In this document: one piece after another, positions 35,246 to 43,583 of the stretch | Numbering within the stretch: position 1 is the first letter of the stretch | Layout of the letters: the number at the start of each line of letters is the position of its first letter | Notes under the pieces: generated by a model | Seen by the model: only the letters and a program-made list of their open reading frames with translations | Database searches by the model: none | Told to the model about the DNA's origin: nothing | Source of the DNA: Arthrobacter celericrescens | Lineage (GTDB): Bacteria; Actinomycetota; Actinomycetes; Actinomycetales; Micrococcaceae | Assembly (NCBI RefSeq): GCF_003614925.1 | Contig: NZ_QYLP01000010.1 | Span: forward strand, 1 to 46,689 | Direction of reading: 5' to 3' | DNA: 46,689 bases | Position numbers and translations under genes: made by a program

Positions 35246-35358
35246 GGCGTTTAAGGGGTTTCCCGCGCGGAGGCGGCCGCAAGCAACGGAAGCGGTGGCA
35301 CCGGCTTGTAGCCTTCGCACAAATGGAGCTTGTGCGGCGCGGGCCTTATGCTCAAAGA

Positions 35359-36603
35359 ATGGCAGAGCCCACCCCCACCTCCGCGAAACGCAAGGCGCCC
35401 TCGCGTGCGGTCTCCCCCGAGAAAGCCGAAACCCTCAAACGGCTCCGCGCGAATGTCGGCCAGCTGTCCACCACTACCATGCGCCAGCTGGAAAAATCCC
35501 TTCCGTGGTACACGCGGCTAAGCGCCGATGAACGCTCGGCGCTGGGCCTGGTGGCCCAGAACGGCATCGCGGCGTTCGTCACCTGGTACGAACGTCCGAG
35601 CTCTCCTTCCTGGATCCTCACCGACGTGTTCGGCAACGCCCCCACCGAACTCACCCGATCGATCAGCCTGCAGAAGGCGCTGCAGCTGATCCGGATCGTG
35701 GTGGAGGTGGTGGAGAACCAGGTCCCGGTGATCGCGCCCGAACCCGACCAGCCGTCACTGCGGGAAGCGGTGCTGCGATACTCGCGCGAGGTGGCCTTCG
35801 CTGCCGCCGACGTCTACGCCCGCGCCGCGGAATCCCGCGGTTCCTGGGACACCCGCCTCGAGGCCCTGATCGTCGACGCGATCCTGCGCGGCGAGAACAC
35901 CGACGCCCTGCGTTCCCGGATCGCCGCGCTGGGCTGGAAAGCCCAGGAACGGTTCACCGTGATGGTCGGCAATTCGCCTTCCGAACCCAGCGCGAGCTAC
36001 GTCAGCGAACTGCGCCGCACCGCCGGCCGCTTCGCCGAGGACGCCCTGGTGGGCATCCAGGGCGACAGGCTGATCCTGATCCTCGGCGGGGTCCAGGACC
36101 GCGACACCGCCTACCTGAAACTGAGCGAACTGTTCGCCCCGGGTCCCGTTGTGTACGGCCCCGAGGCCGGTTCGCTGCTGGAAGCGAGCAGTTCGGCGCA
36201 GGCCGCCTTCGCCGGCCTCACCGCCGCGCGCGCCTGGCCCTCGGCCCCGCGGCCCGTCGCCGCCGACGATCTCCTGCCCGAACGCGTGGTGTCCGGGGAC
36301 GACGCCGCCCGCCGCTCACTCATCAAGAACATCTACCGTCCGCTCATCGCCGCCTCCAACGGACTGGTCGAGACGCTCGGAACCTACCTTGAGCTGGGCC
36401 ATTCCCTGGAAGCGACGGCCCGCGAACTGTTCGTCCATGCCAACACCGTGCGGTACCGGCTCAAGCGCGTCTGCGACGTGACAGGCTGGGATCCGTTGCT
36501 TCCGCGGGAGGCGTTCGTACTCCAGACAGCCCTCGTGGTGGGCCGCCTTTCGGCCCCGCCGAAGGCGTCGCCGGAGCGTCATGGTTCCCGGAACGGCAAC
36601 TGA
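35359..36603 (+). CDS. fasR: PucR-type transcriptional regulator, FasR-like activator of fatty acid synthesis
   Basis: This 414-residue protein has a GGDEF-like/PucR middle region (WDTRLEALIVDAILRGENTD, LVGIQGDRLILILGG). A C-terminal HTH_30 domain reads LGHSLEATARELFVHANTVRYRLKRVCDVTG (given here in part; key residues are the H-A-N-T-V-R-Y-R-L-K core). It sits directly upstream of fabD. In Streptomyces coelicolor the equivalent gene, fasR, encodes an activator of the fabD-fabH-acpP-fabF operon, so orthology is inferred from family and position. The start ATG at 35359 leaves the expected N-terminus; upstream in-frame sequence overlaps aceE. Confidence 0.88.
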   Translation: MAEPTPTSAKRKAPSRAVSPEKAETLKRLRANVGQLSTTTMRQLEKSLPWYTRLSADERSALGLVAQNGIAAFVTWYERPSSPSWILTDVFGNAPTELTRSISLQKALQLIRIVVEVVENQVPVIAPEPDQPSLREAVLRYSREVAFAAADVYARAAESRGSWDTRLEALIVDAILRGENTDALRSRIAALGWKAQERFTVMVGNSPSEPSASYVSELRRTAGRFAEDALVGIQGDRLILILGGVQDRDTAYLKLSELFAPGPVVYGPEAGSLLEASSSAQAAFAGLTAARAWPSAPRPVAADDLLPERVVSGDDAARRSLIKNIYRPLIAASNGLVETLGTYLELGHSLEATARELFVHANTVRYRLKRVCDVTGWDPLLPREAFVLQTALVVGRLSAPPKASPERHGSRNGN

Positions 36604-36607
36604 GTCG

Positions 36608-36657
36608 TTGTAGACTTCCTACAAACCGTCCCAGTGAGCTTGGTGTACGAAAACACC
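36608..36657 (+). promoter_or_regulatory. Inverted repeats upstream of fabD, likely FasR operator
   Basis: TTGTAG-ACTTC-CTACAA (36608-36624) is a perfect inverted repeat. A second, GGTGT-ACGAAA-ACACC, lies at 36642-36657. Both are in the 88-base gap between fasR and fabD, where the Streptomyces FasR site also lies. Binding is inferred. Confidence 0.5.
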
Positions 36658-36691
36658 GTTGGATCACGCGGCAATTTGGAAAGCTGGTTAC

Positions 36692-37621
36692 GTGCTTGCA
36701 ATCGTCTGCCCTGGACAGGGCTCGCAAACCCCTGGATTCCTGGCCCCGTGGCTGGAGCTGCCTTCCGTGGAAGGACATCTGGCTGCCCTGAGCGAGATTG
36801 CCGGAATCGACCTCAAGGCCCACGGCACCACCTCCGATGAGGAGACCATCAAGGACACTGCCGTCGCGCAGCCCCTGATCGTCGCCGCCGGGCTGGTCGC
36901 CGCGAAGTCCTTGTTCGACGTCGAACTCAGCACCCTGCCGGTGGTTCTGGCCGGGCACTCGGTCGGCGAGATCACCGCGTCCGCCCTCGCCGGGGTGCTC
37001 AGCGAAAGCGACGCCATGACGTTCGTGCGCGAACGCGCCAACAACATGGCAGCCGCCGCCGCCGTCACCCCCACCGGCATGAGCGCCGTCGTCGGCGGCG
37101 ACCCGGCAGAGGTCCTGGCGGCCATCGAGGCGTCCGGTGCGGCACCGGCCAACGTCAACGGCGCGGGCCAGACCGTCGCCGCCGGCACGTTCGAGCAGCT
37201 CCAGGCCCTCGCTGACAACCCGCCGGCCAAGGCACGGGTCATCCCGCTCAAGGTGGCGGGCGCCTTCCACACGGCCCACATGGCACCCGCCGTGGACGCC
37301 CTCGAAGCGCTGCGCCCGTCCCTGAAGCCGCAGGCTCCTTCCGTCCCGCTCCTGTCGAACTTCGACGGCGGCGAGGTCACCGACGGCGATGCCGCCGTCG
37401 GCAGCCTGATCGCCCAGGTGTCCCGCCCGGTCCGCTGGGACCTCTGCATGGAAAACCTGGTGCAGCGCGGCGTCACCGGCCTGATCGAACTGGCCCCGGC
37501 AGGCACCCTCGCTGGCTTGGCCAAGCGCGGGATGCCCGGCGTCAAGACCGTTGCCGTGAAGACCCCGGAGGACCTGTCCGCGGCACTGGCCCTCTTCGCC
37601 GAACTGGAGGCCAGCGCATGA
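36692..37621 (+). CDS. fabD: ACP S-malonyltransferase
   Basis: This 309-residue enzyme loads malonyl groups from malonyl-CoA onto acyl carrier protein. It has the N-terminal PGQGSQ loop (about 7-12), the nucleophile elbow GHSVG with Ser90, and the catalytic His in the AGAFHTAHM segment. VNGAGQ and the closing ELAPAGTLAGLAKRG are also family features. The start GTG at 36692 (GTG CTT GCA ATC) has GGAAAG eight bases upstream; a more upstream ATG would overlap the operator region. Its stop overlaps fabH by 4 bases. Confidence 0.95.
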   Translation: MLAIVCPGQGSQTPGFLAPWLELPSVEGHLAALSEIAGIDLKAHGTTSDEETIKDTAVAQPLIVAAGLVAAKSLFDVELSTLPVVLAGHSVGEITASALAGVLSESDAMTFVRERANNMAAAAAVTPTGMSAVVGGDPAEVLAAIEASGAAPANVNGAGQTVAAGTFEQLQALADNPPAKARVIPLKVAGAFHTAHMAPAVDALEALRPSLKPQAPSVPLLSNFDGGEVTDGDAAVGSLIAQVSRPVRWDLCMENLVQRGVTGLIELAPAGTLAGLAKRGMPGVKTVAVKTPEDLSAALALFAELEASA

Positions 37622-38679
37622 GCGCCCCCACACTGAAGCAGGCACCGGCCAAGGAGTTCTCCCGGATCCTCGGCATCGGCGCCTACCGGCCTGAAGTCAT
37701 CGTCACCAACGACGACGTCTGCCAGTGGATCGATTCCTCCGACGAGTGGATCCGCCAGCGCACCGGCATCGTCACCCGGCACCGGGCCCCCGAGGGTGTC
37801 AGCGTGATCGACATGGCCGAAGGCGCAGCCCGCGAAGCCCTCGCGCAGGCAGGCATCGAGGCCTCCCAGCTGGGCGCCGTGATCGTCTCCACCGTGACGC
37901 ACCCCTACGCCACCCCGTCGGCCGCTGCCGCGCTGACCGACCGGCTCGGCGCGACCCCGGCCGCCGCCTTCGATATTTCCGCCGCCTGCGCCGGCTACTG
38001 CTACGGCGTGGCCCAGGGCGACGCCCTGGTCCGTTCCGGCGCCGCGGACTACGTCCTGGTGGTCGGCGCCGAAAAGCTCTCGGACGTCATCGACAACCAC
38101 GAACGCACCATCTCCTTCCTGCTCGGCGACGGCGCCGGCGCTGTCATCGTCGGGCCTTCCGACGCGCCGGGCATCGGCCAGTCGATCTGGGGTTCGGACG
38201 GCAGCAAGTGGAACGCCATCGGCATGACCCACTCCCTTGACGAGGTCCGCAAGCTCGGCGAGTCCGCACGGCACTCGGACGAGACGGACGACCTCGCCCT
38301 CATCTCGGCGACCCAGGACATCTGGCCCACGCTGCGCCAGGACGGGCAGACCGTGTTCCGCTGGGCTGTCTGGGAGATGGCGAAGGTGGCCCAGCAGGCC
38401 CTCGACGCCGCCGGCATCGAAGCCTCGGACCTTGCGGCGTTCGTGCCGCACCAGGCGAACATGCGGATCATCGACGAGATGGTCAAGAAGCTCAAGCTCC
38501 CCGAAACCGTGGTTGTCGCCCGCGACATCGCCGAATCGGGCAACACCTCCGCGGCCTCGATCCCGCTGGCAACGCACCGGCTCCTGCAGGAGAACCCGCA
38601 GCTCAGCGGCGGACTTTCCCTGCAGATCGGCTTCGGTGCCGGCCTCGTCTTCGGCGCCCAGGTGGTGGTCCTGCCGTAA
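37618..38679 (+). CDS. fabH: Beta-ketoacyl-ACP synthase III
   Basis: This 353-residue condensing enzyme starts fatty acid chains from an acyl-CoA and malonyl-ACP. The triad is visible: Cys124 in DISAACAGY, His in [10 protein letters not shown] and Asn in [13 protein letters not shown]. Actinobacterial FabH often prefers branched acyl-CoA primers, giving iso/anteiso fatty acids, which fits the lipids of Arthrobacter relatives. The ATG overlaps the fabD stop (ATGA), so translation is coupled. Confidence 0.96.
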   Translation: MSAPTLKQAPAKEFSRILGIGAYRPEVIVTNDDVCQWIDSSDEWIRQRTGIVTRHRAPEGVSVIDMAEGAAREALAQAGIEASQLGAVIVSTVTHPYATPSAAAALTDRLGATPAAAFDISAACAGYCYGVAQGDALVRSGAADYVLVVGAEKLSDVIDNHERTISFLLGDGAGAVIVGPSDAPGIGQSIWGSDGSKWNAIGMTHSLDEVRKLGESARHSDETDDLALISATQDIWPTLRQDGQTVFRWAVWEMAKVAQQALDAAGIEASDLAAFVPHQANMRIIDEMVKKLKLPETVVVARDIAESGNTSAASIPLATHRLLQENPQLSGGLSLQIGFGAGLVFGAQVVVLP

Positions 38680-38785
38680 CCTGACTGCGGCAGGCATGCA
38701 ATCGATCATGACCTTGACAACCAAGCCGTATCCGCGGTTTGCCCCGTTTCCGGCATAGCCGGCACAACAAGAAAAGGAGCCAACA

Positions 38786-39031
38786 ATGGCTAGCAACGAA
38801 GAAATCCTGGCCGGCCTGGCTGAAATCGTCAACGAAGAGACCGGCCTGGCCGCAGACGCCGTCGAGCTGGACAAGTCCTTCACCGAGGACCTGGACATCG
38901 ACTCCATCTCCATGATGACCATCGTGGTCAACGCCGAAGAGAAGTTCGGCGTGCGCATCCCGGACGAAGAGGTCAAGAACCTGAAGACCGTCGGCGACGC
39001 CGTCAACTTCATCGCAGGCGCACAGGCCTAG
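38786..39031 (+). CDS. acpP: Acyl carrier protein
   Basis: This 81-residue acidic helical protein has Ser40 in DLDIDSISMM as the phosphopantetheine attachment site. It shows the usual helix pattern (ILAGLAEIVNEETG, FTEDLDIDS, EEKFGVRIPDEEVKNLKTVGD). It carries intermediates for the neighbouring FabD, FabH and FabF. AAGGAG precedes the ATG by about 8 bases. The 106-base gap after fabH contains a TTGACA that could be a -35 for extra acpP transcription, though no good -10 follows. Confidence 0.97.
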   Translation: MASNEEILAGLAEIVNEETGLAADAVELDKSFTEDLDIDSISMMTIVVNAEEKFGVRIPDEEVKNLKTVGDAVNFIAGAQA

Positions 39032-39044
39032 TCCTGTCTCCAGT

Positions 39045-39085
39045 TGTGCCGGGCCCGGGTGCACTGCCATCCCGTGCCCGGCACA
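39045..39085 (+). repeat. Inverted repeat between acpP and fabF
   Basis: Ten-bp arms TGTGCCGGGC and GCCCGGCACA surround a 21-base loop, 13 bases after the acpP stop. There is no T-tract. It may partially terminate or stabilise the acpP message. Confidence 0.5.
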
Positions 39086-39160
39086 GCCGCATTACCCAAG
39101 TTTTCCTGCCCTGCGAGGAACCGCAGTCGCGCAGGCTGATATCCGACAGAGAGTGATCGC

Positions 39161-40396
39161 ATGGCACGCAAAGTAGTCATTACCGGTCTGGGGGCCACCA
39201 CTCCCATCGGTGGCGACGTTCCCACGATGTGGAAGAACGCGCTTAAAGGGGTCTCCGGGGCCCACACGCTCGAGGACGAGTGGGTGGCCAAATACGACCT
39301 CCCCGTCCACTTTGCTGCCCGGTGCTCGACTCCGGCCCTGGATGTGCTGACCCGCGTCGAGGCCAAGCGCATGGACCCGTCCACCCAGTTCGGCGTCATC
39401 GCCGCCCGTGAAGCCTGGGCCGACGCGGGCATCACGGATATCGACCACGACCGCCTGGCTGTCGCCTTCGCAACCGGCATCGGCGGCGTCTGGACCCTGC
39501 TCGACGCCTGGGACACCCTGAAGGAAAAGGGCCCCCGCCGCGTCCTGCCGATGACCGTGCCGATGCTCATGCCCAACGGCGTCGCCGCCGCCGTCAGCCT
39601 CGACCTCGGCGCCCGCGCCGGTGCACACACGCCGGTCTCCGCCTGTGCTTCCGGTACCGAAGCCCTGCACCTGGGACTGGACCTGATCCGCTCCGGCAAG
39701 GCCGACGTCGTGATGTGCGGCGGCGCCGAAGCTGCCATCCACCCGATGCCGCTTGCTGCGTTCTCCTCGATGCAGGCCCTCTCCCGCCGCAACGACGACC
39801 CCGAGCACGCGTCCCGCCCCTACGACCTCGACCGCGACGGCTTCGTGATGGGTGAAGGCGCCGGCGCCCTGGTGCTGGAGGCCGAGGAACACGCCCTCGC
39901 CCGCGGCGCCCGCATCTACGGTGAGCTGGCCGGCACCTCGGTCACGGCCGACGCCTACCACATCACCGCCCCGGACCCCGAGGGCCTGGGTGCCACCCGC
40001 GCCCTGAAGGCCGCCATGTTCGACGGCCGGATCCAGGCTGCAGACGTGGTGCACGTCAACGCCCACGCCACCTCCACTCCGGTCGGTGACAAGCCCGAGT
40101 ACACCGCGCTCCGCGCCGCTCTCGGAAGCCACGTCGACAACGTGGCGGTCTCCGCCACGAAGTCCCAGATGGGTCACCTCCTGGGCGCCTCCGGCGCCGT
40201 GGAAGCCGTGCTGACGGTCCTGGCCGTCTACGAACGCCAGGCTCCGCTGACCATCAACCTGGAGAACCAGGACCCGGAGATCCCGCTCGACGTCGTCACC
40301 TCCGCCCGCACCCTGCCTGCCGGCGACATCGTGGCCCTGAGCAACTCCTTCGGCTTTGGCGGCCACAATGCCGTCATCGCCGTCCGGAGCGTCTAG
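39161..40396 (+). CDS. fabF: Beta-ketoacyl-ACP synthase II
   Basis: This 411-residue elongating condensing enzyme has catalytic Cys162 in PVSACASGTEAL and the two histidines in VNAHATSTPVGD and SQMGHLLGASGAVE. SNSFGFGGHNAVIAV at the C-terminus is diagnostic. It extends acyl-ACP by two carbons per cycle. It is the last gene of the fab block, 129 bases after acpP and followed by a strong terminator. The ribosome-binding site is modest (GAGAG). Confidence 0.96.
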   Translation: MARKVVITGLGATTPIGGDVPTMWKNALKGVSGAHTLEDEWVAKYDLPVHFAARCSTPALDVLTRVEAKRMDPSTQFGVIAAREAWADAGITDIDHDRLAVAFATGIGGVWTLLDAWDTLKEKGPRRVLPMTVPMLMPNGVAAAVSLDLGARAGAHTPVSACASGTEALHLGLDLIRSGKADVVMCGGAEAAIHPMPLAAFSSMQALSRRNDDPEHASRPYDLDRDGFVMGEGAGALVLEAEEHALARGARIYGELAGTSVTADAYHITAPDPEGLGATRALKAAMFDGRIQAADVVHVNAHATSTPVGDKPEYTALRAALGSHVDNVAVSATKSQMGHLLGASGAVEAVLTVLAVYERQAPLTINLENQDPEIPLDVVTSARTLPAGDIVALSNSFGFGGHNAVIAVRSV

Positions 40397-40420
40397 CCGC
40401 CGCTATTCTGGCCGGTACAT

Positions 40421-40457
40421 GAGGAGGGCCCCGCCACAGGCGGGGCCCTCCTCATTT
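40421..40457 (+). terminator. Intrinsic terminator ending the fab operon
   Basis: Fifteen-bp arms GAGGAGGGCCCCGCC and complement surround a 3-base loop and are followed by ATTT, 24 bases past the fabF stop. It can also serve the convergent DUF3145 gene. Confidence 0.88.
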
Positions 40458-40497
40458 GCTATGGATGTGGTGCCGGTTCAAGGCTCGGCAGGCCCGT

Positions 40498-41001
40498 TCA
40501 GCCCACCTGGTGCAGCCAGCGCACGGGCGCGCCCTCGGCGGCGTGGCGGAACGGCTCGAGTTCCTCGTCCCACGCCTCACCAAGGGCCAGGGAGAGCTCG
40601 TGGTACACGGCGGCGGGATCGCCGGCGCCGGACTCGTAGGCGTAGCGGATGCGGTCCTCGCTGACCATGATGTTTCCGTGCACGTCCGTGACCGCATGGA
40701 AGATACCGAGCTCGGGGGTGTGGGACCAGCGGGCGCCGTCAACACCCTGGCTGGGTTCCTCCGTCACCTCGTAGCGCAGGTGGGCCCAGCCGCGGAGCGT
40801 CGAAGCCAGTTGGGCGCCGGTTCCGGGGGCGCCGACCCACGACAACTCGGCCCGGAACATTCCGGGCGCGGCAGGTTGAGGGGTCCAGTCAAGATCGGTG
40901 CGCTTGTCCACGACCGATCCGATGGCCCACTCCACATGCGGGCACAGTGCCGTAGGGGCCGAGTGCACGAACAACACACCACGGGTCATTGCAACAGACA
41001 T
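40498..41001 (-). CDS. DUF3145 family protein
   Basis: This 167-residue actinobacterial protein begins MSVAMTRGVLFVHSAPTALC. It contains HVEWAIGSVVDKRTDLDW, GWAHLRYEVTEEPS, MVSEDRIRYAYE and ends in APVRWLHQVG. There is no signal peptide or membrane segment. Function is unknown, and the family is restricted to actinobacteria as far as I know. The start at 41001 has GGAGG five bases upstream; an upstream in-frame ATG at 41100 lacks one. Confidence 0.9.
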   Translation of the reverse strand: MSVAMTRGVLFVHSAPTALCPHVEWAIGSVVDKRTDLDWTPQPAAPGMFRAELSWVGAPGTGAQLASTLRGWAHLRYEVTEEPSQGVDGARWSHTPELGIFHAVTDVHGNIMVSEDRIRYAYESGAGDPAAVYHELSLALGEAWDEELEPFRHAAEGAPVRWLHQVG

Positions 41002-41157
41002 TCCATCCTCCATAGCTGTAGGTACGTCTTCCCCAACGACCTCTGCCTGGATGGTTGCCGCGCCGGTGACCGGGTATTCGGTGATCCTGCGGGACTGCAT
41101 TTCCCAGATTATGAAACTGTAATTGCCGGACTATGAAATTGCCGCCCCATCAATTCC

Positions 41158-41182
41158 AAGTTTCAAGCAGTGCTTGAAACTT
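41158..41182. promoter_or_regulatory. 25-bp palindrome in an AT-rich gap upstream of DUF3145
   Basis: Perfect 12-bp arms (AAGTTTCAAGCA and complement) surround a single central G. It is in the 260-base gap between xerC and DUF3145, which is far more AT-rich than its surroundings. A near-repeat (TATGAAACTGTAATTGCCG and TATGAAATTGCCG) lies beside it. It looks more like an operator than a terminator because no T-tract follows. Confidence 0.5.
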
Positions 41183-41261
41183 CCGGGACATTGCTTTCAT
41201 TTTGCCGTATGCACAGCTTTTGCGCCAGCGCGGTTTTCCGCGTTTATGGAATGGCCGTATT

Positions 41262-42266
41262 TCATGCGCGCGGATGGGCCTGGCGGTAGCTTGCCCGGAG
41301 CCGCTCGACGGAAACGTGGGTGTATATCTGGGTGGTGGCCAGGCTGCTGTGGCCCAGGATTTCCTGGACGGCCCGCAGGTCCGCGCCACCGTCGAGCAGG
41401 TGGGTGGCCGCCGAGTGGCGCAGGGCGTGCGGACCCGTGGCCGAGGTGTCACCGAGCCCGTCCAGCAGTTCCTTGACCACCCTGCGGGCCTGCCGCTGGT
41501 CGATGCGTCCTCCCCGTGCCCCGAGGAAGAGGGCCGGGCCGCTGTGTTCGGTGGCAAGCTTCGGCCGGCCGCGGCGCAGCCAATCGTCGACGGCGAGCGC
41601 TGCGGGCAGCCCGTAGGGAACCGTCCGTTCCTTGTTGCCTTTGCCGAGAACCCGGAGGGTGCGGCGGTCGGCGTCGAGGTCGTCGACGTCCAGACCGGCG
41701 AGTTCACCGACGCGGATCCCTGTGGCGTACAGCAGTTCCACCAGGGCCCGATCCCGCAGCGGGACCGGGCCCCCGCCGGCCGCGGCGTCGGCGAGCCGGT
41801 CAAAGATGCGGCCGAGTTGCCCCCGCTGGAGGACGCCGGGAAGGGACTGTTCCCGTTTGGGTGCCTGCAGGCGCACGGCGGGATCGGCGTCGATCATTTC
41901 CTCCCGGAGCGCCCAGGAGGTGAAGGTCCGGACGGTCGCGGCATGGCGGGCCAGGGTCGCCCTGGAGCGTCCTGCCTCGCTTTGGCCGCCGAGCCAGCGG
42001 CGCAGAGTACCGAGCTCCAGCTCGGCCGGCGTCCGGACACCTTCGCCGGCCGCGAAGGCGAACAGACTTTCGAGATCGGCCAGGTAGGCGCGGACAGTGT
42101 GCGCCGAGCGGGCCCGTTCACCGTCGAGGTAGCGGCGGAACCCGGCCATCGCTTCAACAAGGGCAGGTGGTATTGGCGGAGCCTGGCGGCCGGGGTCGCT
42201 ATCGCCGGCCGGTCCGGGGGCGGCGTGCGCACCGCCCGGCTGCTCCGGATTTGCTGCTTTGTCCAC
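41262..42266 (-). CDS. xerC: Tyrosine recombinase XerC
   Basis: This 334-residue recombinase has an N-terminal SAM-like core-binding domain ([22 protein letters not shown]). The catalytic domain carries Arg in ATGIRVGEL, Lys in GKGNKER, His-x-x-Arg in [10 protein letters not shown], His in LGHSSLATT and the nucleophile Tyr in QIYTHVS. With XerD it resolves chromosome dimers at dif. The position after dprA in a conserved chromosomal block argues for the housekeeping XerC rather than a phage integrase. The first 30 or so residues are a Pro/Ala/Gly-rich extension. Confidence 0.93.
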   Translation of the reverse strand: MDKAANPEQPGGAHAAPGPAGDSDPGRQAPPIPPALVEAMAGFRRYLDGERARSAHTVRAYLADLESLFAFAAGEGVRTPAELELGTLRRWLGGQSEAGRSRATLARHAATVRTFTSWALREEMIDADPAVRLQAPKREQSLPGVLQRGQLGRIFDRLADAAAGGGPVPLRDRALVELLYATGIRVGELAGLDVDDLDADRRTLRVLGKGNKERTVPYGLPAALAVDDWLRRGRPKLATEHSGPALFLGARGGRIDQRQARRVVKELLDGLGDTSATGPHALRHSAATHLLDGGADLRAVQEILGHSSLATTQIYTHVSVERLRASYRQAHPRA

Positions 42267-42342
42267 CCTTCAACTTTGCCAGCAGAAGCCCGCGTCACGC
42301 GGCACCGCCACGTCCCATCCGTCTGTCACCCGTTCGTCGGGT

Positions 42343-43572
42343 TCATGCATCCTTCCGCGCCCGTTTCCAGCCGCCGCGTTCGGAGACCGCCAGGCCCAGC
42401 AAGCCGAGCCGGCCGAGCCCGGCCCGGACCGCCTCCTGGCCCAGCCCCGCCACGATCGCGAGCTTCTCCACTGAGGTCGTGGTGCGCAGCGGCAAGGCAT
42501 CCAGCAGCACCAGGTCTTCCAGGGTGAGTCCGTCATGTTCGGATGCTGGGGTTTCCTTCTCCCCCGGCAAGTCCTCGCCGCTTCCACCGGCAAGTTCGGC
42601 AATCTCGCCCACATCGGTGACACACACGGCGCCGCCTTCACGAAGGAGCCGATGGCATCCGGCCGAATTGGCACTGTGGATCGACCCCGGAACGGCTGCC
42701 ACTACCCGGCCGATGGATTCTGCGTGGTGGGCTGTGTTGAGGGCACCGGAACGCCACCGGGCTTCGACGATGACCGTGACGGCCGCGAGTGCTGCGATGA
42801 GCCTGTTTCGCTGCAGGAAGCGGTACCGGGTGGGGGCCGAGCCCGGAGGAACTTCCGCGATGACCGCTCCTTGGTTGGCGACGGCGCGGAGGAGTTCCTC
42901 GTTTCCTGAAGGGTAGTAGCGGTCCACACCCCCGGCCATGACAGCGATGGTGGGGACCTCGCTGCTGCCGCCCGCGAGCGCGCCCCGGTGCGCGTGGGCG
43001 TCAATGCCGTAGGCGCCGCCGGAGACGACCGTGTAGCCGCGCTGGCCGAGCCCGTAGGCGAATTCGCCGGCGATAGCTCCGCCGTAGGCGGTGCTGTCCC
43101 GGGAACCAACAAGGGCAATCGTGCGGCGGGCGGGCGGGAATTCGAGCTCGTGTCCGCGCCACCAGAGGCACAGCGGTTCGTGAAGTCCGAGGTCTGCGAG
43201 CTGTTCCGGCCACAACGGGTCCCCGGGGATGATGAGCCGGCCGCCGAGGCGCTGCATCGTTGCCAGGTCGCGTTCGGGTGCCAGATCCGGGACCCGGGGC
43301 ACCCAGCGTTTCAGGGAGGCGGCAAGGCCTTGCCACGATGCGCCGCCGCCTTCAAGCAGCAGGGCCGTCATTGCCTGTTCCAGGGACGGGCCGGCCGTGA
43401 GCTGCCCGGTGGCGATCCGGAGGCCGTCAACAGCCCCTACGAGCCGTACGAGGGCCAGTCCGGCGGCGTCCTGCGGTTCCATGAGCCTTGAAAGGGCTGC
43501 GCGGGCGACGCGTTCGTCATTGGACTCCGAGGGCGCGGAGCCTGATTGGATTGGTGTGGCGTTTGTCGCCAT
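42343..43572 (-). CDS. dprA: DNA-processing protein DprA
   Basis: This 409-residue protein has the extended Rossmann fold of DprA/Smf: TIALVGSRDSTAYGGAIAGE, VVSGGAYGIDAHAHRGAL, YPSGNEELLRAVANQG and FLQRNRLIAALA. A C-terminal winged-helix-like domain follows (LTLEDLVLLDALPLRTTTSV). It loads RecA on incoming single-stranded DNA in transformation. Actinobacteria keep it broadly even where competence is unproven. The start was placed at 43572, which has AAAGGA upstream; an ATG at 43587 that overlaps the yifB stop is possible. Confidence 0.93.
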   Translation of the reverse strand: MATNATPIQSGSAPSESNDERVARAALSRLMEPQDAAGLALVRLVGAVDGLRIATGQLTAGPSLEQAMTALLLEGGGASWQGLAASLKRWVPRVPDLAPERDLATMQRLGGRLIIPGDPLWPEQLADLGLHEPLCLWWRGHELEFPPARRTIALVGSRDSTAYGGAIAGEFAYGLGQRGYTVVSGGAYGIDAHAHRGALAGGSSEVPTIAVMAGGVDRYYPSGNEELLRAVANQGAVIAEVPPGSAPTRYRFLQRNRLIAALAAVTVIVEARWRSGALNTAHHAESIGRVVAAVPGSIHSANSAGCHRLLREGGAVCVTDVGEIAELAGGSGEDLPGEKETPASEHDGLTLEDLVLLDALPLRTTTSVEKLAIVAGLGQEAVRAGLGRLGLLGLAVSERGGWKRARKDA

Positions 43573-43583
43573 GGCTGGTCCTT

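Noticed and set aside
32465..35320. A 951-codon open frame on the minus strand opposite aceE
   Set aside because: It mirrors aceE codon periodicity, has no recognisable domain and is rich in Val/Gly/Ala/Arg as expected for the complement of a GC-rich gene.
41262..42266. A phage or island integrase
   Set aside because: The recombinase sits in the conserved yraN-yifB-dprA-xerC block, and no att repeats or phage genes flank it.
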